Of a DNA stretch of 64,000 bases, positions 43,385 to 55,315 are shown in pieces. The notes beneath the pieces were generated by a model. It did no database searches. It saw only the letters and a program-made list of their open reading frames with translations, and was not told the DNA's origin. The first letter of the stretch is position 1. Every line of letters starts with the position of its first letter. Made by a program: the position numbers and the translations under genes. Source of the stretch: Pseudomonas paralactis (GTDB lineage Bacteria > Pseudomonadota > Gammaproteobacteria > Pseudomonadales > Pseudomonadaceae); contig NZ_JYLN01000005.1 of NCBI RefSeq assembly GCF_001439735.1, positions 62,001-126,000 on the forward strand, given 5' to 3'.

Positions 43385-43479
43385 TTGCCGCCGTCGGACG
43401 TTCTAGTCTGCTCCCACCAAGAGCGTTTGCCGCCACCACGGCGGCACAGCGCAGGCTGATAAAAATAACAGGAGCCAGC

Positions 43480-45417
43480 ATGGGCCAGACTCGTTTTGCC
43501 AGTGGGCGTCAATTGGATCTGATTTGCCTCGGGCGCCTGGGCGTCGACCTCTACGCGCAGCAAGTGGGGGCGCGGCTTGAGGATGTGTCCAGCTTCGCCA
43601 AATACCTCGGTGGTTCCTCCGCCAACATTGCGTTCGGCACTGCCCGGCTGGGGCTTAAGTCGGCGATGCTGAGCCGGGTGGGTGACGACCATATGGGCCG
43701 TTTTCTGGTCGAATCCCTGGCTCGCGAAGGCTGCGATGTCAGCGGCATCAAGGTCGACCCGGAGCGCCTCACCGCCCTGGTGTTGCTGGGCCTCAAGGAC
43801 CGCGAAACTTTCCCCCTGGTGTTCTACCGCGAAAACTGCGCCGACATGGCCCTGCGCGCCGAAGACATCAGCGAAGCCTTTATTGCATCGAGCAAGGCGC
43901 TGCTGATCACCGGCACGCATTTCTCCACCGACGGCGTGTACAAGGCCAGCATCCAGGCGCTGGAATACGCCGCCAAACACAACGTCAAGCGGGTGCTGGA
44001 TATCGACTACCGTCCGGTGCTGTGGGGCCTGGCGGGCAAGGCTGATGGCGAAACCCGTTTTGTTGCCGACCAGAATGTCAGCCAGCATGTGCAGAAAATC
44101 CTGCCGCGTTTTGACCTGATCGTCGGCACGGAAGAAGAATTTCTCATCGCCGGCGGCAGTGAAGACCTGCTCACGGCCCTGCGCACGGTGCGTGAACTGA
44201 CCCCGGCGACCCTGGTGGTCAAGCTCGGCCCGCAGGGCTGCACGGTGATCCACGGTGCAATCCCTGCGCGCTTGGAAGACGGGGCGATCTATCCCGGTGT
44301 GCGCGTTGAAGTGCTCAATGTGCTGGGCGCCGGCGATGCCTTTATGTCGGGCTTTCTCAGTGGCTGGCTCAATGACGCCAGCGACGAGCGTTGCAGCCAG
44401 TTGGCCAATGCCTGTGGCGGCCTGGTGGTCTCGAGGCACGCCTGCGCACCGGCCATGCCCACGCCCGCCGAACTCGATTACCTGTTCAATAGCCCGGTGC
44501 CGATCACTCGGCCCGACCAGGATGCAACCTTGCAGCGCCTGCACCGCGTCACGGTGCCGCGCAAGGCCTGGAAGCAACTGTTCGTGTTCGCTTTCGACCA
44601 CCGCTGGCAGCTGGTGGAGCTGGCGCAAAAAGGCGGCCAGGATCTGGCGCGGATCAGCGCCATCAAGCAGCTGTTTATCCAGGCCATTGAACGTGTGGAG
44701 AACAAGCTCGCCGAGCAGGGCATTGAGGCCGATGTGGGCCTGCTCGCTGATCAGCGTTTCGGCCAGGATGCCCTCAACGCCGCCAGTGGCCGCGGCTGGT
44801 GGATTGCCCGCCCGGTCGAAGTGCAGAACTCTCGGCCCCTGGCGTTCGAACACGGCCGTTCGGTGGGCAGTAACCTGATTGCCTGGCCCCAGGAACAGAT
44901 CATCAAGTGCCTGGTGCAATTTCACCCCGATGACGAGCCGATGCTGCGCCTGGAACAGGAAGCGCAGCTCAAGGCGGTGTATGAGGCGTCCATCGTCAGC
45001 GGCCATGAACTGCTGCTGGAAGTCATCCCGCCCAAGGATCACCCATCCTCTTACCCCGACGTTTTGTATCGCAGCCTCAAGCGCCTGTACAACCTGGGTA
45101 TCTACCCGGCGTGGTGGAAGATCGAGGCACAGTCGGCCGAGGATTGGAAAAAGCTCGACGAACTTATCCAGGAGCGTGACCCGTACTGCCGTGGCGTGGT
45201 GCTGCTGGGCCTGAATGCCTCCCCTGAGTTTTTGGCTGATGGCTTCAAGCAGGCCAGCCAGAGCAGCACCTGCCGCGGGTTTGCCGTGGGCCGCACGATA
45301 TTCCAGGAGCCGAGCCGGGCGTGGATGGCGGGGGAAATCGATGATGAGACCTTGATCCAGCAGGTACAGGCTACCTTCGAACAACTCATCAACGCCTGGC
45401 GCAGTGCTCGAACCTGA
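43480..45417 (+). CDS. iolC: bifunctional 5-dehydro-2-deoxygluconokinase / DUF2090 (aldolase-like) protein
   Basis: 645 residues. Residues 1-330 form a PfkB sugar kinase (LGGSSANIAFG at the N-terminus; NVLGAGDAFMSGFLSG with the catalytic Asp). Residues about 345-645 are DUF2090, proposed to be the aldolase that splits the phosphorylated product into dihydroxyacetone phosphate and malonate semialdehyde (FVFAFDHRWQLVEL, then PAWWKIEAQSAEDWKKLDEL, RGFAVGRTIFQEPS). Fused IolC-DUF2090 proteins are common in proteobacteria. ATG 43480 follows AGGAG. It is the first gene of the iol run, with a REPIN between it and iolE. Confidence 0.95.
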   Translation: MGQTRFASGRQLDLICLGRLGVDLYAQQVGARLEDVSSFAKYLGGSSANIAFGTARLGLKSAMLSRVGDDHMGRFLVESLAREGCDVSGIKVDPERLTALVLLGLKDRETFPLVFYRENCADMALRAEDISEAFIASSKALLITGTHFSTDGVYKASIQALEYAAKHNVKRVLDIDYRPVLWGLAGKADGETRFVADQNVSQHVQKILPRFDLIVGTEEEFLIAGGSEDLLTALRTVRELTPATLVVKLGPQGCTVIHGAIPARLEDGAIYPGVRVEVLNVLGAGDAFMSGFLSGWLNDASDERCSQLANACGGLVVSRHACAPAMPTPAELDYLFNSPVPITRPDQDATLQRLHRVTVPRKAWKQLFVFAFDHRWQLVELAQKGGQDLARISAIKQLFIQAIERVENKLAEQGIEADVGLLADQRFGQDALNAASGRGWWIARPVEVQNSRPLAFEHGRSVGSNLIAWPQEQIIKCLVQFHPDDEPMLRLEQEAQLKAVYEASIVSGHELLLEVIPPKDHPSSYPDVLYRSLKRLYNLGIYPAWWKIEAQSAEDWKKLDELIQERDPYCRGVVLLGLNASPEFLADGFKQASQSSTCRGFAVGRTIFQEPSRAWMAGEIDDETLIQQVQATFEQLINAWRSART

Positions 45418-45431
45418 TACATGACCGATAC

Positions 45432-45533
45432 CTGTAGGAGCGAGCTTGCTCGCGAAAAACGCATGGGCACCGCGCTTCGTCAGAATGCCGGTGTAATCGT
45501 TAGCGATCTTCGCGAGCAAGCTCGCTCCTACAG
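45432..45533. repeat. REP pair (REPIN) inside the iol operon
   Basis: A 102-bp inverted pair between iolC and iolE, both on the plus strand. It may set mRNA stability or relative expression. Confidence 0.9.
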
Positions 45534-45566
45534 TTGAGAAGCGACTTGAATAATAAAGGTGCAGCC

Positions 45567-46454
45567 ATGCCCGCAATCCGAATTGGCATCAACCCGATCT
45601 CCTGGAGCAACGATGACCTCCCGGCCCTTGGCGGTGAAACCCCGTTGAGCACGGCCCTGAGCGAAGGCAAGGACATCGGCTACGAAGGTTTTGAACTCAA
45701 TGGCAAATTCCCCAAGGATGCCAAGGGCGTCGGCGACGTGCTGCGCCCCTATGACCTGGCCCTCGTCTCCGGCTGGTACTCCAGCCGCCTGGCTCGTCGT
45801 TCGGTGGCCGAGGAAATCGAGGCTATTGCCGGGCATGTCGAACTGCTCAAACAAAACGGCGCCAACGTACTGGTGTACGGCGAAGTCGCCGACTCGATCC
45901 AGGGTTCACGCATTCGCCTGATCGAGCGTCCGCGCTTTCACAGTGAGCAGGCGTGGCAGGCGTACGCCGACAAGCTCACCGAGCTGGCGCGTTTCACCTT
46001 GTCCCAAGGCGTGCGCCTGGCCTACCACCACCATATGGGCGCTTACGTTGAGTCACCCGAAGACATTGACCAGTTGATGACACGCACGGGCCCGGAAGTT
46101 GGTCTGTTGTTCGATTCGGGTCACTGCTACATGGGAGGCGGCGAACCCATCGAGGTGTTGCGCAAGCACATCGACCGCGTTTGCCATGTGCATTTCAAGG
46201 ACGTGCGCAAGCCGGTGGTGCAACTGGCGCGCAACCAGATGTGGAGCTTTCCCGATTGCATCGTCAACGGCACGTTCACGGTACCCGGCGACGGCGATAT
46301 CGACTTTGCGTCGTTGCTGGACGTGTTGCTGGCTGCGAACTATCAAGGCTGGCTGGTGGTGGAAGCCGAGCAGGACCCGGCCGTGGCGCCCAGCTATATC
46401 TACGCGAAAAAGGGCTATGACACCTTGCGTGCGCTGCTCGACGAGAGGGTTTGA
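45567..46454 (+). CDS. iolE: myo-inosose-2 dehydratase
   Basis: 295 residues, a TIM-barrel sugar-phosphate-isomerase-like protein. It dehydrates 2-keto-myo-inositol to 3D-(3,5/4)-trihydroxycyclohexane-1,2-dione. Family blocks are IGINPISWSNDDLPALGGET, LAYHHHMGAYVESPEDIDQL, LLFDSGHCYMGGG and CHVHFKDVRKPVV, where His, Asp and Glu ligate the metal. ATG 45567 follows AAAGGTG. iolB begins 3 bp after its stop. Confidence 0.96.
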   Translation: MPAIRIGINPISWSNDDLPALGGETPLSTALSEGKDIGYEGFELNGKFPKDAKGVGDVLRPYDLALVSGWYSSRLARRSVAEEIEAIAGHVELLKQNGANVLVYGEVADSIQGSRIRLIERPRFHSEQAWQAYADKLTELARFTLSQGVRLAYHHHMGAYVESPEDIDQLMTRTGPEVGLLFDSGHCYMGGGEPIEVLRKHIDRVCHVHFKDVRKPVVQLARNQMWSFPDCIVNGTFTVPGDGDIDFASLLDVLLAANYQGWLVVEAEQDPAVAPSYIYAKKGYDTLRALLDERV

Positions 46455-46457
46455 GTG

Positions 46458-47246
46458 ATGAGCTTGTTGGTCAAAAGCAGCAAACGCGGGCAAACCATGG
46501 TTGCCCTGGAGGCGGGGCGCCTGGAGTACGTAGGCTTCGCCGCTTACCGCTTGAGCCTGGGCGAAACCTTGCCGGTCAGCGCGGGCGATCAGGAGCTGTG
46601 CCTGGTGCTGCTCAGCGGTCGGGTGAATATCGAAGGCGAAGGCTTCAATTGGCAGAACCTGGGCGATCGCCAGTCGGTGTTCGAAGACAAGTCACCGTTC
46701 GCCGCCTATTTGCCGCCGGGCACTGACGCCCGGGTTACGGCCCTGAGCGATGTGCAGATTGCCGTCTGCGCAGCGCCCGGTGCTGTGGGCTTTGCCCCGC
46801 GCCTGATACGCCCCGAGCAGTGCAAACGCAGTGTGCGCGGCAAAGGCGCCAACACCCGCTATGTCTGCGACATCCTGCCCGACAGTGAGCCGGCGCATTC
46901 GCTGCTGGTGGTGGAGGTGCGCACGCCTTCGGGGCATTCCTCAAGTTATCCGCCGCACAAGCACGACACTGACGACCTGCCGCATCAGAGCTTTCTGGAA
47001 GAGACCTACTACCACCAGATCAACCCGCCCCAGGGCTTTGTGTTCCAGCGCGTGTACACCGACGATCGCAGCATCGACCAGGCTATGGCCGTGGAAAACA
47101 GCGACCTGGTGGTAGTGCCCAAGGGGTATCACCCGGTCAGTGTGCCGTATGGCTACGAGTCTTATTACCTCAACGTCATGGCCGGCCCCAAGCGCGCCTG
47201 GCATTTCCATAACGACCCGCAGCACAGTTGGCTGCTGGACCTTTAA
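46458..47246 (+). CDS. iolB: 5-deoxy-glucuronate isomerase
   Basis: 262 residues, a bicupin. The metal-binding segment SSYPPHKHDTDDLPHQSFLE, with several His residues, lies near residue 155-175, and PKGYHPVSVPYGYESYYLNV later carries another His. It isomerises 5-deoxyglucuronate to 5-dehydro-2-deoxygluconate. ATG 46458 is preferred; a GTG sits one codon upstream. It is tightly packed between iolE and the iolI-like gene. Confidence 0.96.
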   Translation: MSLLVKSSKRGQTMVALEAGRLEYVGFAAYRLSLGETLPVSAGDQELCLVLLSGRVNIEGEGFNWQNLGDRQSVFEDKSPFAAYLPPGTDARVTALSDVQIAVCAAPGAVGFAPRLIRPEQCKRSVRGKGANTRYVCDILPDSEPAHSLLVVEVRTPSGHSSSYPPHKHDTDDLPHQSFLEETYYHQINPPQGFVFQRVYTDDRSIDQAMAVENSDLVVVPKGYHPVSVPYGYESYYLNVMAGPKRAWHFHNDPQHSWLLDL

Positions 47247-47272
47247 ACGGTTTTGGACGGAGAACAACAACA

Positions 47273-48094
47273 ATGAAGTCGCCGCTACGTTTTGCCCTTA
47301 ACCGTATGGTCGCGCCTGATTTGCCCCTGGCGGATTTTATCCAGCTGGCCAAAGCCCTTCAGTGCGATGCCATCGAGATCCGCAACGACCTCAAGAACCG
47401 CGAGATCGAATACGGCATGTCCGCCAGCCGCGTGCGTGAGTTGTGCGCCGCGCAGGGCATCCAGGTGTTGTCGATCAACGCGCTGTACCCCTTTGATGTT
47501 TGGAACGACGAACGCCGGGCCCAGGCAATCGAACTGGCCACCTACGCCCGTGAATGCGGGGCCCAGGGCCTGGTGATGTGCCCGTTCAATCAGTCTGGCG
47601 ATACGCGCAACGACGCGCAGCGCGCCGCCGGTTTGCGCACCGCGTTGAGCGAACTGGCGTTGATCCTGCGCGAATACGGGATTCTCGGCTTCATCGAACC
47701 CCTGGGTTTCACCGTATCCGCCCTGCGTCGCAAGCGTGTGGCAGTGGATGCAATCAAGGCCATCGGTGGTCTGGATGTGTTCCGTGTGGTGCACGACACC
47801 TTTCACCATCACCTGGCCGGCGAGCATGAGTTCTTTGCGGAGCTGACAGGCCTTGTGCATATCTCCGGGGTGGAAGACCGCGAGGCGCCGCTCGACTCGA
47901 TCCGCGACGGCCACCGCGTGCTGGTGGGCGAGGACGATATCCTCGGTAATGCGGCGCAGATCGACACCTTGTTGAGCACCGGTTACAGCGGCTATCTGTC
48001 GTTCGAGCCGTTTGCCGAAAGCGTGCATGGGCTGGCGGATATCCAGCAGGCGTTGGGCAGCAGCATGGCGTATTTACAAAAGCCACTGCCATAA
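47273..48094 (+). CDS. iolI: IolI-like inosose isomerase (TIM barrel)
   Basis: 273 residues of the xylose-isomerase-like TIM-barrel family. The metal ligands fit Glu in GFIEPLGF, Asp-His in VVHDTFHHHLAG, His in LVHISGVED and Glu in YLSFEPFAE. IolI interconverts 2-keto-myo-inositol and 1-keto-D-chiro-inositol. Position inside the iol operon supports this, but other isomerases have the same fold. ATG 47273 follows GGAG at some distance. Confidence 0.85.
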   Translation: MKSPLRFALNRMVAPDLPLADFIQLAKALQCDAIEIRNDLKNREIEYGMSASRVRELCAAQGIQVLSINALYPFDVWNDERRAQAIELATYARECGAQGLVMCPFNQSGDTRNDAQRAAGLRTALSELALILREYGILGFIEPLGFTVSALRRKRVAVDAIKAIGGLDVFRVVHDTFHHHLAGEHEFFAELTGLVHISGVEDREAPLDSIRDGHRVLVGEDDILGNAAQIDTLLSTGYSGYLSFEPFAESVHGLADIQQALGSSMAYLQKPLP

Positions 48095-48107
48095 CGCGAT
48101 CAAAAAT

Positions 48108-48194
48108 GTGGGAGCTGGCTTGCCTGCGATAGCGGTGTGTCAGGCAATACATGTGCAACGGATAGACCGCTATCGCAGGCAAGCCAGCTCCCAC
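48108..48194. repeat. REP pair, GTGGGAGCTGGC class, 87 bp, inside the iol operon
   Basis: GTGGGAGCTGGCTTGCCTGC and the inverted arm GGCAAGCCAGCTCCCAC lie between the iolI-like gene and iolD. Confidence 0.9.
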
Positions 48195-48240
48195 AGTGGA
48201 TCGGTGTTGAACATTCCAATTGCATTCATACAAGGTGCAA

Positions 48241-51205
<2,965 letters not shown>

Positions 51206-51231
51206 CTCACTGAAGAAATGTGGTTAACATG

Positions 51232-51318
51232 GTGGGAGCTGGCTTGCCTGCGATAGCGGTCTATCAGTGGCAGATTCAGTGCCTGACACACCGCTATCGC
51301 AGGCAAGCCAGCTCCCAC
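51232..51318. repeat. REP pair, GTGGGAGCTGGC class, 87 bp, inside the iol operon
   Basis: Inverted arms of the same class as at 48108, between iolG and the second oxidoreductase gene. Confidence 0.9.
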
Positions 51319-51355
51319 AGTTGCTTGGGTTCCCAAATCAATTCTGGAGTTGAGC

Positions 51356-52384
51356 ATGCGAATCGGACTAGTGGGCTACGGCCACGGTGGGCGCTTTTTT
51401 CATGCGCCGCTGATCGCCACCCTGCCTGGCGCTACCTTTGTCGGCGTGGTGACGCGTTCACCCGAACGTCGCCAGCAATTAAGTACTGATCTTCCTGGTG
51501 TTAAAGCCTTCGATTCCATCGGCCAGATCGTCGAAGCCGGCGTTGACGCCCTGGTGATTTCCACCACCCTTAAAGGTCGCCCGGCATTGGTACTGGAAGC
51601 CATCGAACACGGCGTGGCTGTGGTCAGCGACAAACCTTTTGCCGCTAACGCCGAGCAGGCCCAGGCCCTGATCACTGCCGCCGAGCGCCAGGGCTCTCTG
51701 CTCAGCGTTTACCAGAACCGGCGCTGGGACTCGGATTACCTGACCCTGCGCAAACTGATCGATGCCGGTGCCCTGGGCACCATCACCCGCTTTGAATCCC
51801 GTGTGGAACGCTACAGCCCCCAGGCACTGGGCAATGCCAGCGGCGGCGGGTGGCTGCGGGACCTGGGCAGCCACTTGGTCGATCAGGCGCTGCAACTGTT
51901 CGGGCCGGTGGATCGGGTGTTCGCCCAGCTGCAGTACACCCAGGAACATCCCACGCTGGACCATGGTTTTTTTGTTTCCCTGACCCATGCCAACGGCGTC
52001 ATTTCACACCTGTGGGGCAGCGCCTTGCAGAACAGCCAGGCGCCGCGCTTTCGTGTCAGCGGCACGCTGGGGTGCTACACCGTCGAAGGGTTGGACGGCC
52101 AGGAGGACGCGCTGATCGCCGGTAAATCGCCGAAGACCGAAGGCGAGCACTGGGGCTTTGAGGAGCATCGGCGCTGGGGCTGGTTCGAACAAGGCGCGGA
52201 GCGTGAGCGGGTGCCATCGGAGAAGGGCTGCTGGACGCAGTTTTATCGCCAGTTGCAACTGGCCGTGCAAGGGCAGGGACCGCTGCCGGTAAGCGCCTAT
52301 GACGCCCTGGAAACCACCCGTATATTGGACGCCGCGCGCCTGAGCGCCGAGCGCCAACAGGTGGTTTTGACAAAAATAGAATAA
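51356..52384 (+). CDS. second Gfo/Idh/MocA oxidoreductase of the iol cluster
   Basis: 342 residues. NAD(P)-binding GLVGYGHGGRFFHAPLI, catalytic-Lys block VVSDKPFAANAEQAQ and active-site LRDLGSHLVDQALQLFG. It is only distantly similar to iolG and resembles YceM/GfoA-type enzymes. In context it may be a scyllo-inositol dehydrogenase (IolW/IolX-like) or act on another inositol isomer; the substrate is inferred. TCTGGAG lies before the ATG. It ends just before an AT-rich promoter region. Confidence 0.9.
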   Translation: MRIGLVGYGHGGRFFHAPLIATLPGATFVGVVTRSPERRQQLSTDLPGVKAFDSIGQIVEAGVDALVISTTLKGRPALVLEAIEHGVAVVSDKPFAANAEQAQALITAAERQGSLLSVYQNRRWDSDYLTLRKLIDAGALGTITRFESRVERYSPQALGNASGGGWLRDLGSHLVDQALQLFGPVDRVFAQLQYTQEHPTLDHGFFVSLTHANGVISHLWGSALQNSQAPRFRVSGTLGCYTVEGLDGQEDALIAGKSPKTEGEHWGFEEHRRWGWFEQGAERERVPSEKGCWTQFYRQLQLAVQGQGPLPVSAYDALETTRILDAARLSAERQQVVLTKIE

Positions 52385-52405
52385 AATTCTAAAACAGGTT
52401 GATAT

Positions 52406-52419
52406 GGAAATTATTTTCT
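52406..52419. promoter_or_regulatory. IolR-type operator, one mismatch (GGAA-N6-TTCT), before the transporter
   Basis: ATGGAAATTATTTTCTA lies in an AT-rich stretch after the second oxidoreductase gene, with a neighbouring perfect palindrome AGAATAAAATTCT at 52378-52390. It suggests that the ABC transporter has its own promoter under the same regulator. This stretch begins the 350-bp leader 52385-52734. Confidence 0.45.
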
Positions 52420-52509
52420 AATACAGTCGTTTCCAGGTTGCATAAAGTACGTCCCGGGCCCAACGGGCGACTCAACAAAAACAAGATCAAAACAACCAGG
52501 TACCGTCAG

Positions 52510-52686
52510 ATGAAAATCTTCAACGCTGTACTGCGAGTTTTACGCCCCGCCCAAGCGCCACGCGGACTGCCCCGCGCCCGGCCGTTCTACTTCTCCTTCC
52601 TCAACGTGCTGTGCGTCGAAAGCCAGGGCGCGCTGGTTTGCTGCCTCCCAGGCGCGCCCGTGGTGCGACTGACAGCCGAGTCCTGA
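52510..52686 (+). CDS. possible small ORF in the transporter leader (58 codons)
   Basis: ATG 52510 has a weak AGGT upstream. The product is basic and then hydrophobic with Cys (RPFYFSFLNVLCVESQGALV, then CCLP). It ends 48 bp before the binding-protein gene. It could be a leader peptide or merely an open frame; no family is recognised. Confidence 0.25.
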   Translation: MKIFNAVLRVLRPAQAPRGLPRARPFYFSFLNVLCVESQGALVCCLPGAPVVRLTAES

Positions 52687-52734
52687 TAAACGCAACGTCG
52701 AAAAAACCAACAAGAAAGTGGAGACAGACCGTTC

Positions 52735-53670
52735 ATGAAGACCCCGATCCGTTTTACCGCGCTGGCCCTGTGCATGTTGCTGGGCAGTGGTTTTGCCATG
52801 GCTGCCGATCTGAAGATCGGCGTGAGCATGTCGCAGTTCGATGACACCTACCTGACCAACGTGCGTGAGTACATGGACAAGCAAGCCAAGTCCTATCCCA
52901 AGGGCGATGGGGTGCAATTGCAGTTCGAGGACGCCCGCGCCGATGTGGTCAAGCAGCTGAGCCAGGTCGAGAATTTTATCAGCCAGAAAGTCGACGCCAT
53001 CATCGTCAACCCGGTGGACACCGCGTCTACGGCGCGGATCAGCAAGTCAGCGATCGAAGCCGGGATCCCGCTGGTGTACGTCAACCGTCGGCCCGACCAA
53101 AAAGACCTGCCCAAAGGTGTGGCAGCTGTGACTTCCGATGATGAAGAAGCCGGCAAGCTGCAGATGCAGTACGTCGCCGATAAACTCGGCGGCAAGGGCA
53201 AGATCGTGATCCTGTTGGGCGACTTGGCGAACAACTCCACTACCAACCGTACCAAGGGCATCAAGGCGATCCTGACCCAATACCCAGACATAAAAATCGA
53301 GCAGGAGCAAACCGGCATCTGGTTGCGTGACAAGGGCATGACCCTGGTCAACGATTGGCTGACCCAGGGCCGTGAGTTCAATGCAGTACTCGCCAACAAC
53401 GATGAAATGGCCATTGGTGCAGCCATGGCTTTGAAGTCGGCCGGAACCAAACCGGGCAGCGTGTTGATTGCGGGTGTCGACGGCACACCGGATGGCTTGA
53501 ACGCGATCACTAAGGGCGAAATGACTGTGTCGGTGTTCCAGGACGCCAAAGGCCAGGCAGTTGGCTCTTTAGAGGCGGCCCGCAAGATGGCGAAGAATGA
53601 GGCGATCGAACAGAACATTGTCATCCCATTCCAATTGATCACCCCGGACAACGTCAAAGACTTCAAGTAG
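52735..53670 (+). CDS. inositol-type sugar ABC transporter, periplasmic binding protein
   Basis: 311 residues. A signal peptide (MKTPIRFTALALCMLLGSGF then AMA) precedes a ribose-type (peripla_BP_4) binding fold. Visible blocks are KIGVSMSQFDDTYLTN, DAIIVNPVDT, VNRRPD, ANNDEMAIGAAMALKS and IAGVDGTPDGL. Next to the iol genes this is most likely the myo-inositol binding protein (IbpA-like). GGAGACAG precedes the ATG. Confidence 0.93.
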   Translation: MKTPIRFTALALCMLLGSGFAMAADLKIGVSMSQFDDTYLTNVREYMDKQAKSYPKGDGVQLQFEDARADVVKQLSQVENFISQKVDAIIVNPVDTASTARISKSAIEAGIPLVYVNRRPDQKDLPKGVAAVTSDDEEAGKLQMQYVADKLGGKGKIVILLGDLANNSTTNRTKGIKAILTQYPDIKIEQEQTGIWLRDKGMTLVNDWLTQGREFNAVLANNDEMAIGAAMALKSAGTKPGSVLIAGVDGTPDGLNAITKGEMTVSVFQDAKGQAVGSLEAARKMAKNEAIEQNIVIPFQLITPDNVKDFK

Positions 53671-53735
53671 CCCTGACATAACAACAATAAGCCGGCAGGG
53701 CGGCCACGGCCGCCCTGCAGATGGAGTACCTCCTT

Positions 53736-55289
53736 ATGCTTGCTCAAGCCGCTGCCTCGCAGCCCCCGGGCATCCAGCCGTTGCCGCTGGACGAACCCTA
53801 CCTGCTGGAAATCCTCAACATCAGCAAAGGCTTTCCCGGAGTTGTGGCCCTTGATGACGTGCAACTGCGGGTGCGCCCCGGCACGGTGCTGGCGTTGATG
53901 GGCGAGAACGGTGCGGGCAAGTCGACGCTGATGAAGATCATCGCCGGCATCTACCAGCCCGACGCCGGGGAAATCCGCCTGCGTGGCAAGCCCATTACCT
54001 TTGAGACGCCGCTGGCGGCGCAAAAGGCCGGGATCGCCATGATCCATCAGGAGCTCAACCTGATGCCCCATATGAGCATCGCCGAGAACATCTGGATCGG
54101 CCGCGAGCAGCTCAACAGCCTGCATATGGTCAACCACCGCGAAATGCACCGCTGCACCGCCGAGTTGCTGGCGCGCTTGCGCATCAACCTCGACCCTGAA
54201 GAGCAGGTGGGTAACCTGAGCATCGCCGAGCGGCAGATGGTCGAGATTGCCAAGGCGGTGTCCTATGACTCCGACATCCTGATCATGGATGAACCGACCT
54301 CGGCCATTACTGACAAGGAAGTGGCCCACCTTTTTTCAATCATTGCCGACCTCAAATCCCAGGGCAAAGGCATCGTCTACATCACGCACAAAATGAACGA
54401 AGTGTTCGCCATTGCCGATGAAGTGGCGGTGTTCCGCGACGGTCAGTACATCGGCCTGCAACGGGCCGACAGCATGAACAGCGACAGCCTGATCTCGATG
54501 ATGGTGGGGCGTGAGCTGAGCCAGTTATTCCCGGTGCGCGAGACGCCGATAGGGGACTTGCTGTTGTCCGTACGCGACCTGAGCCTGGACGGCGTGTTCA
54601 AGGACGTCTCGTTCGACCTGCACGCCGGAGAGATTCTTGGTATCGCCGGCCTGATGGGATCCGGGCGCACCAATGTGGCGGAAACCATTTTTGGCATCAC
54701 CCCAAGCTCCAGCGGGCAAATCACCCTGGACGGCAAGGCGGTGCGCATCACCGACCCGCACATGGCCATCGAGAAAGGCTTTGCGCTATTGACCGAAGAT
54801 CGCAAGCTCAGCGGCCTGTTCCCGTGCCTGTCGGTGCTGGAAAACATGGAGATGGCGGTGTTGCCGCACTATTCGGACAACGGCTTTATCCAGCAGAAGG
54901 CCCTGCGCGTCCTGTGTGAGGACATGTGCAAGAAGCTGCGGGTAAAAACTCCATCCCTGGAACAATGCATCGACACCTTGTCCGGCGGTAACCAGCAAAA
55001 AGCACTGCTGGCGCGCTGGTTGATGACCAACCCAAGGCTGCTGATTCTGGATGAACCGACCCGCGGTATCGATGTGGGCGCCAAGGCCGAGATCTATCGT
55101 TTGATCGCTTTTCTTGCCAGCGAAGGCATGGCGGTGATCATGATTTCCTCGGAACTGCCCGAAGTGCTTGGCATGAGCGACCGGGTGATGGTGATGCATG
55201 AAGGCGAACTGATGGGCACCCTGGATCGCGCCGAGGCCACCCAGGAAAAAGTCATGCAGTTGGCCTCCGGCATGTCCGCGGTCCACTGA
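53736..55289 (+). CDS. sugar ABC transporter ATP-binding protein (tandem ATPase)
   Basis: About 517 residues with two ABC domains. Domain 1 has Walker [10 protein letters not shown], signature [14 protein letters not shown] and Walker [11 protein letters not shown]. Domain 2 has a degenerate P-loop GLMGSGRTN, signature [15 protein letters not shown] and [14 protein letters not shown]. This is the RbsA/XylG/MglA type (IatA-like). I prefer ATG 53736, which has TGGAG 9 nt upstream, over ATG 53721, which has none. Confidence 0.94.
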   Translation: MLAQAAASQPPGIQPLPLDEPYLLEILNISKGFPGVVALDDVQLRVRPGTVLALMGENGAGKSTLMKIIAGIYQPDAGEIRLRGKPITFETPLAAQKAGIAMIHQELNLMPHMSIAENIWIGREQLNSLHMVNHREMHRCTAELLARLRINLDPEEQVGNLSIAERQMVEIAKAVSYDSDILIMDEPTSAITDKEVAHLFSIIADLKSQGKGIVYITHKMNEVFAIADEVAVFRDGQYIGLQRADSMNSDSLISMMVGRELSQLFPVRETPIGDLLLSVRDLSLDGVFKDVSFDLHAGEILGIAGLMGSGRTNVAETIFGITPSSSGQITLDGKAVRITDPHMAIEKGFALLTEDRKLSGLFPCLSVLENMEMAVLPHYSDNGFIQQKALRVLCEDMCKKLRVKTPSLEQCIDTLSGGNQQKALLARWLMTNPRLLILDEPTRGIDVGAKAEIYRLIAFLASEGMAVIMISSELPEVLGMSDRVMVMHEGELMGTLDRAEATQEKVMQLASGMSAVH

Positions 55290-55315
55290 TCTATAGAATA
55301 AGAAGGTGATGGGCT

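Noticed and set aside
12434..45530. Short frames such as MLAKNAQALRS...SKLAPT recurring at many REP sites
   Set aside because: They are produced by the REP arms themselves and lack independent ribosome binding sites.
43357..45576. Open frame of about 739 codons antisense to iolC
   Set aside because: It is a third-position GC artefact; its N-terminal part is read from a REPIN and no domain is recognisable.
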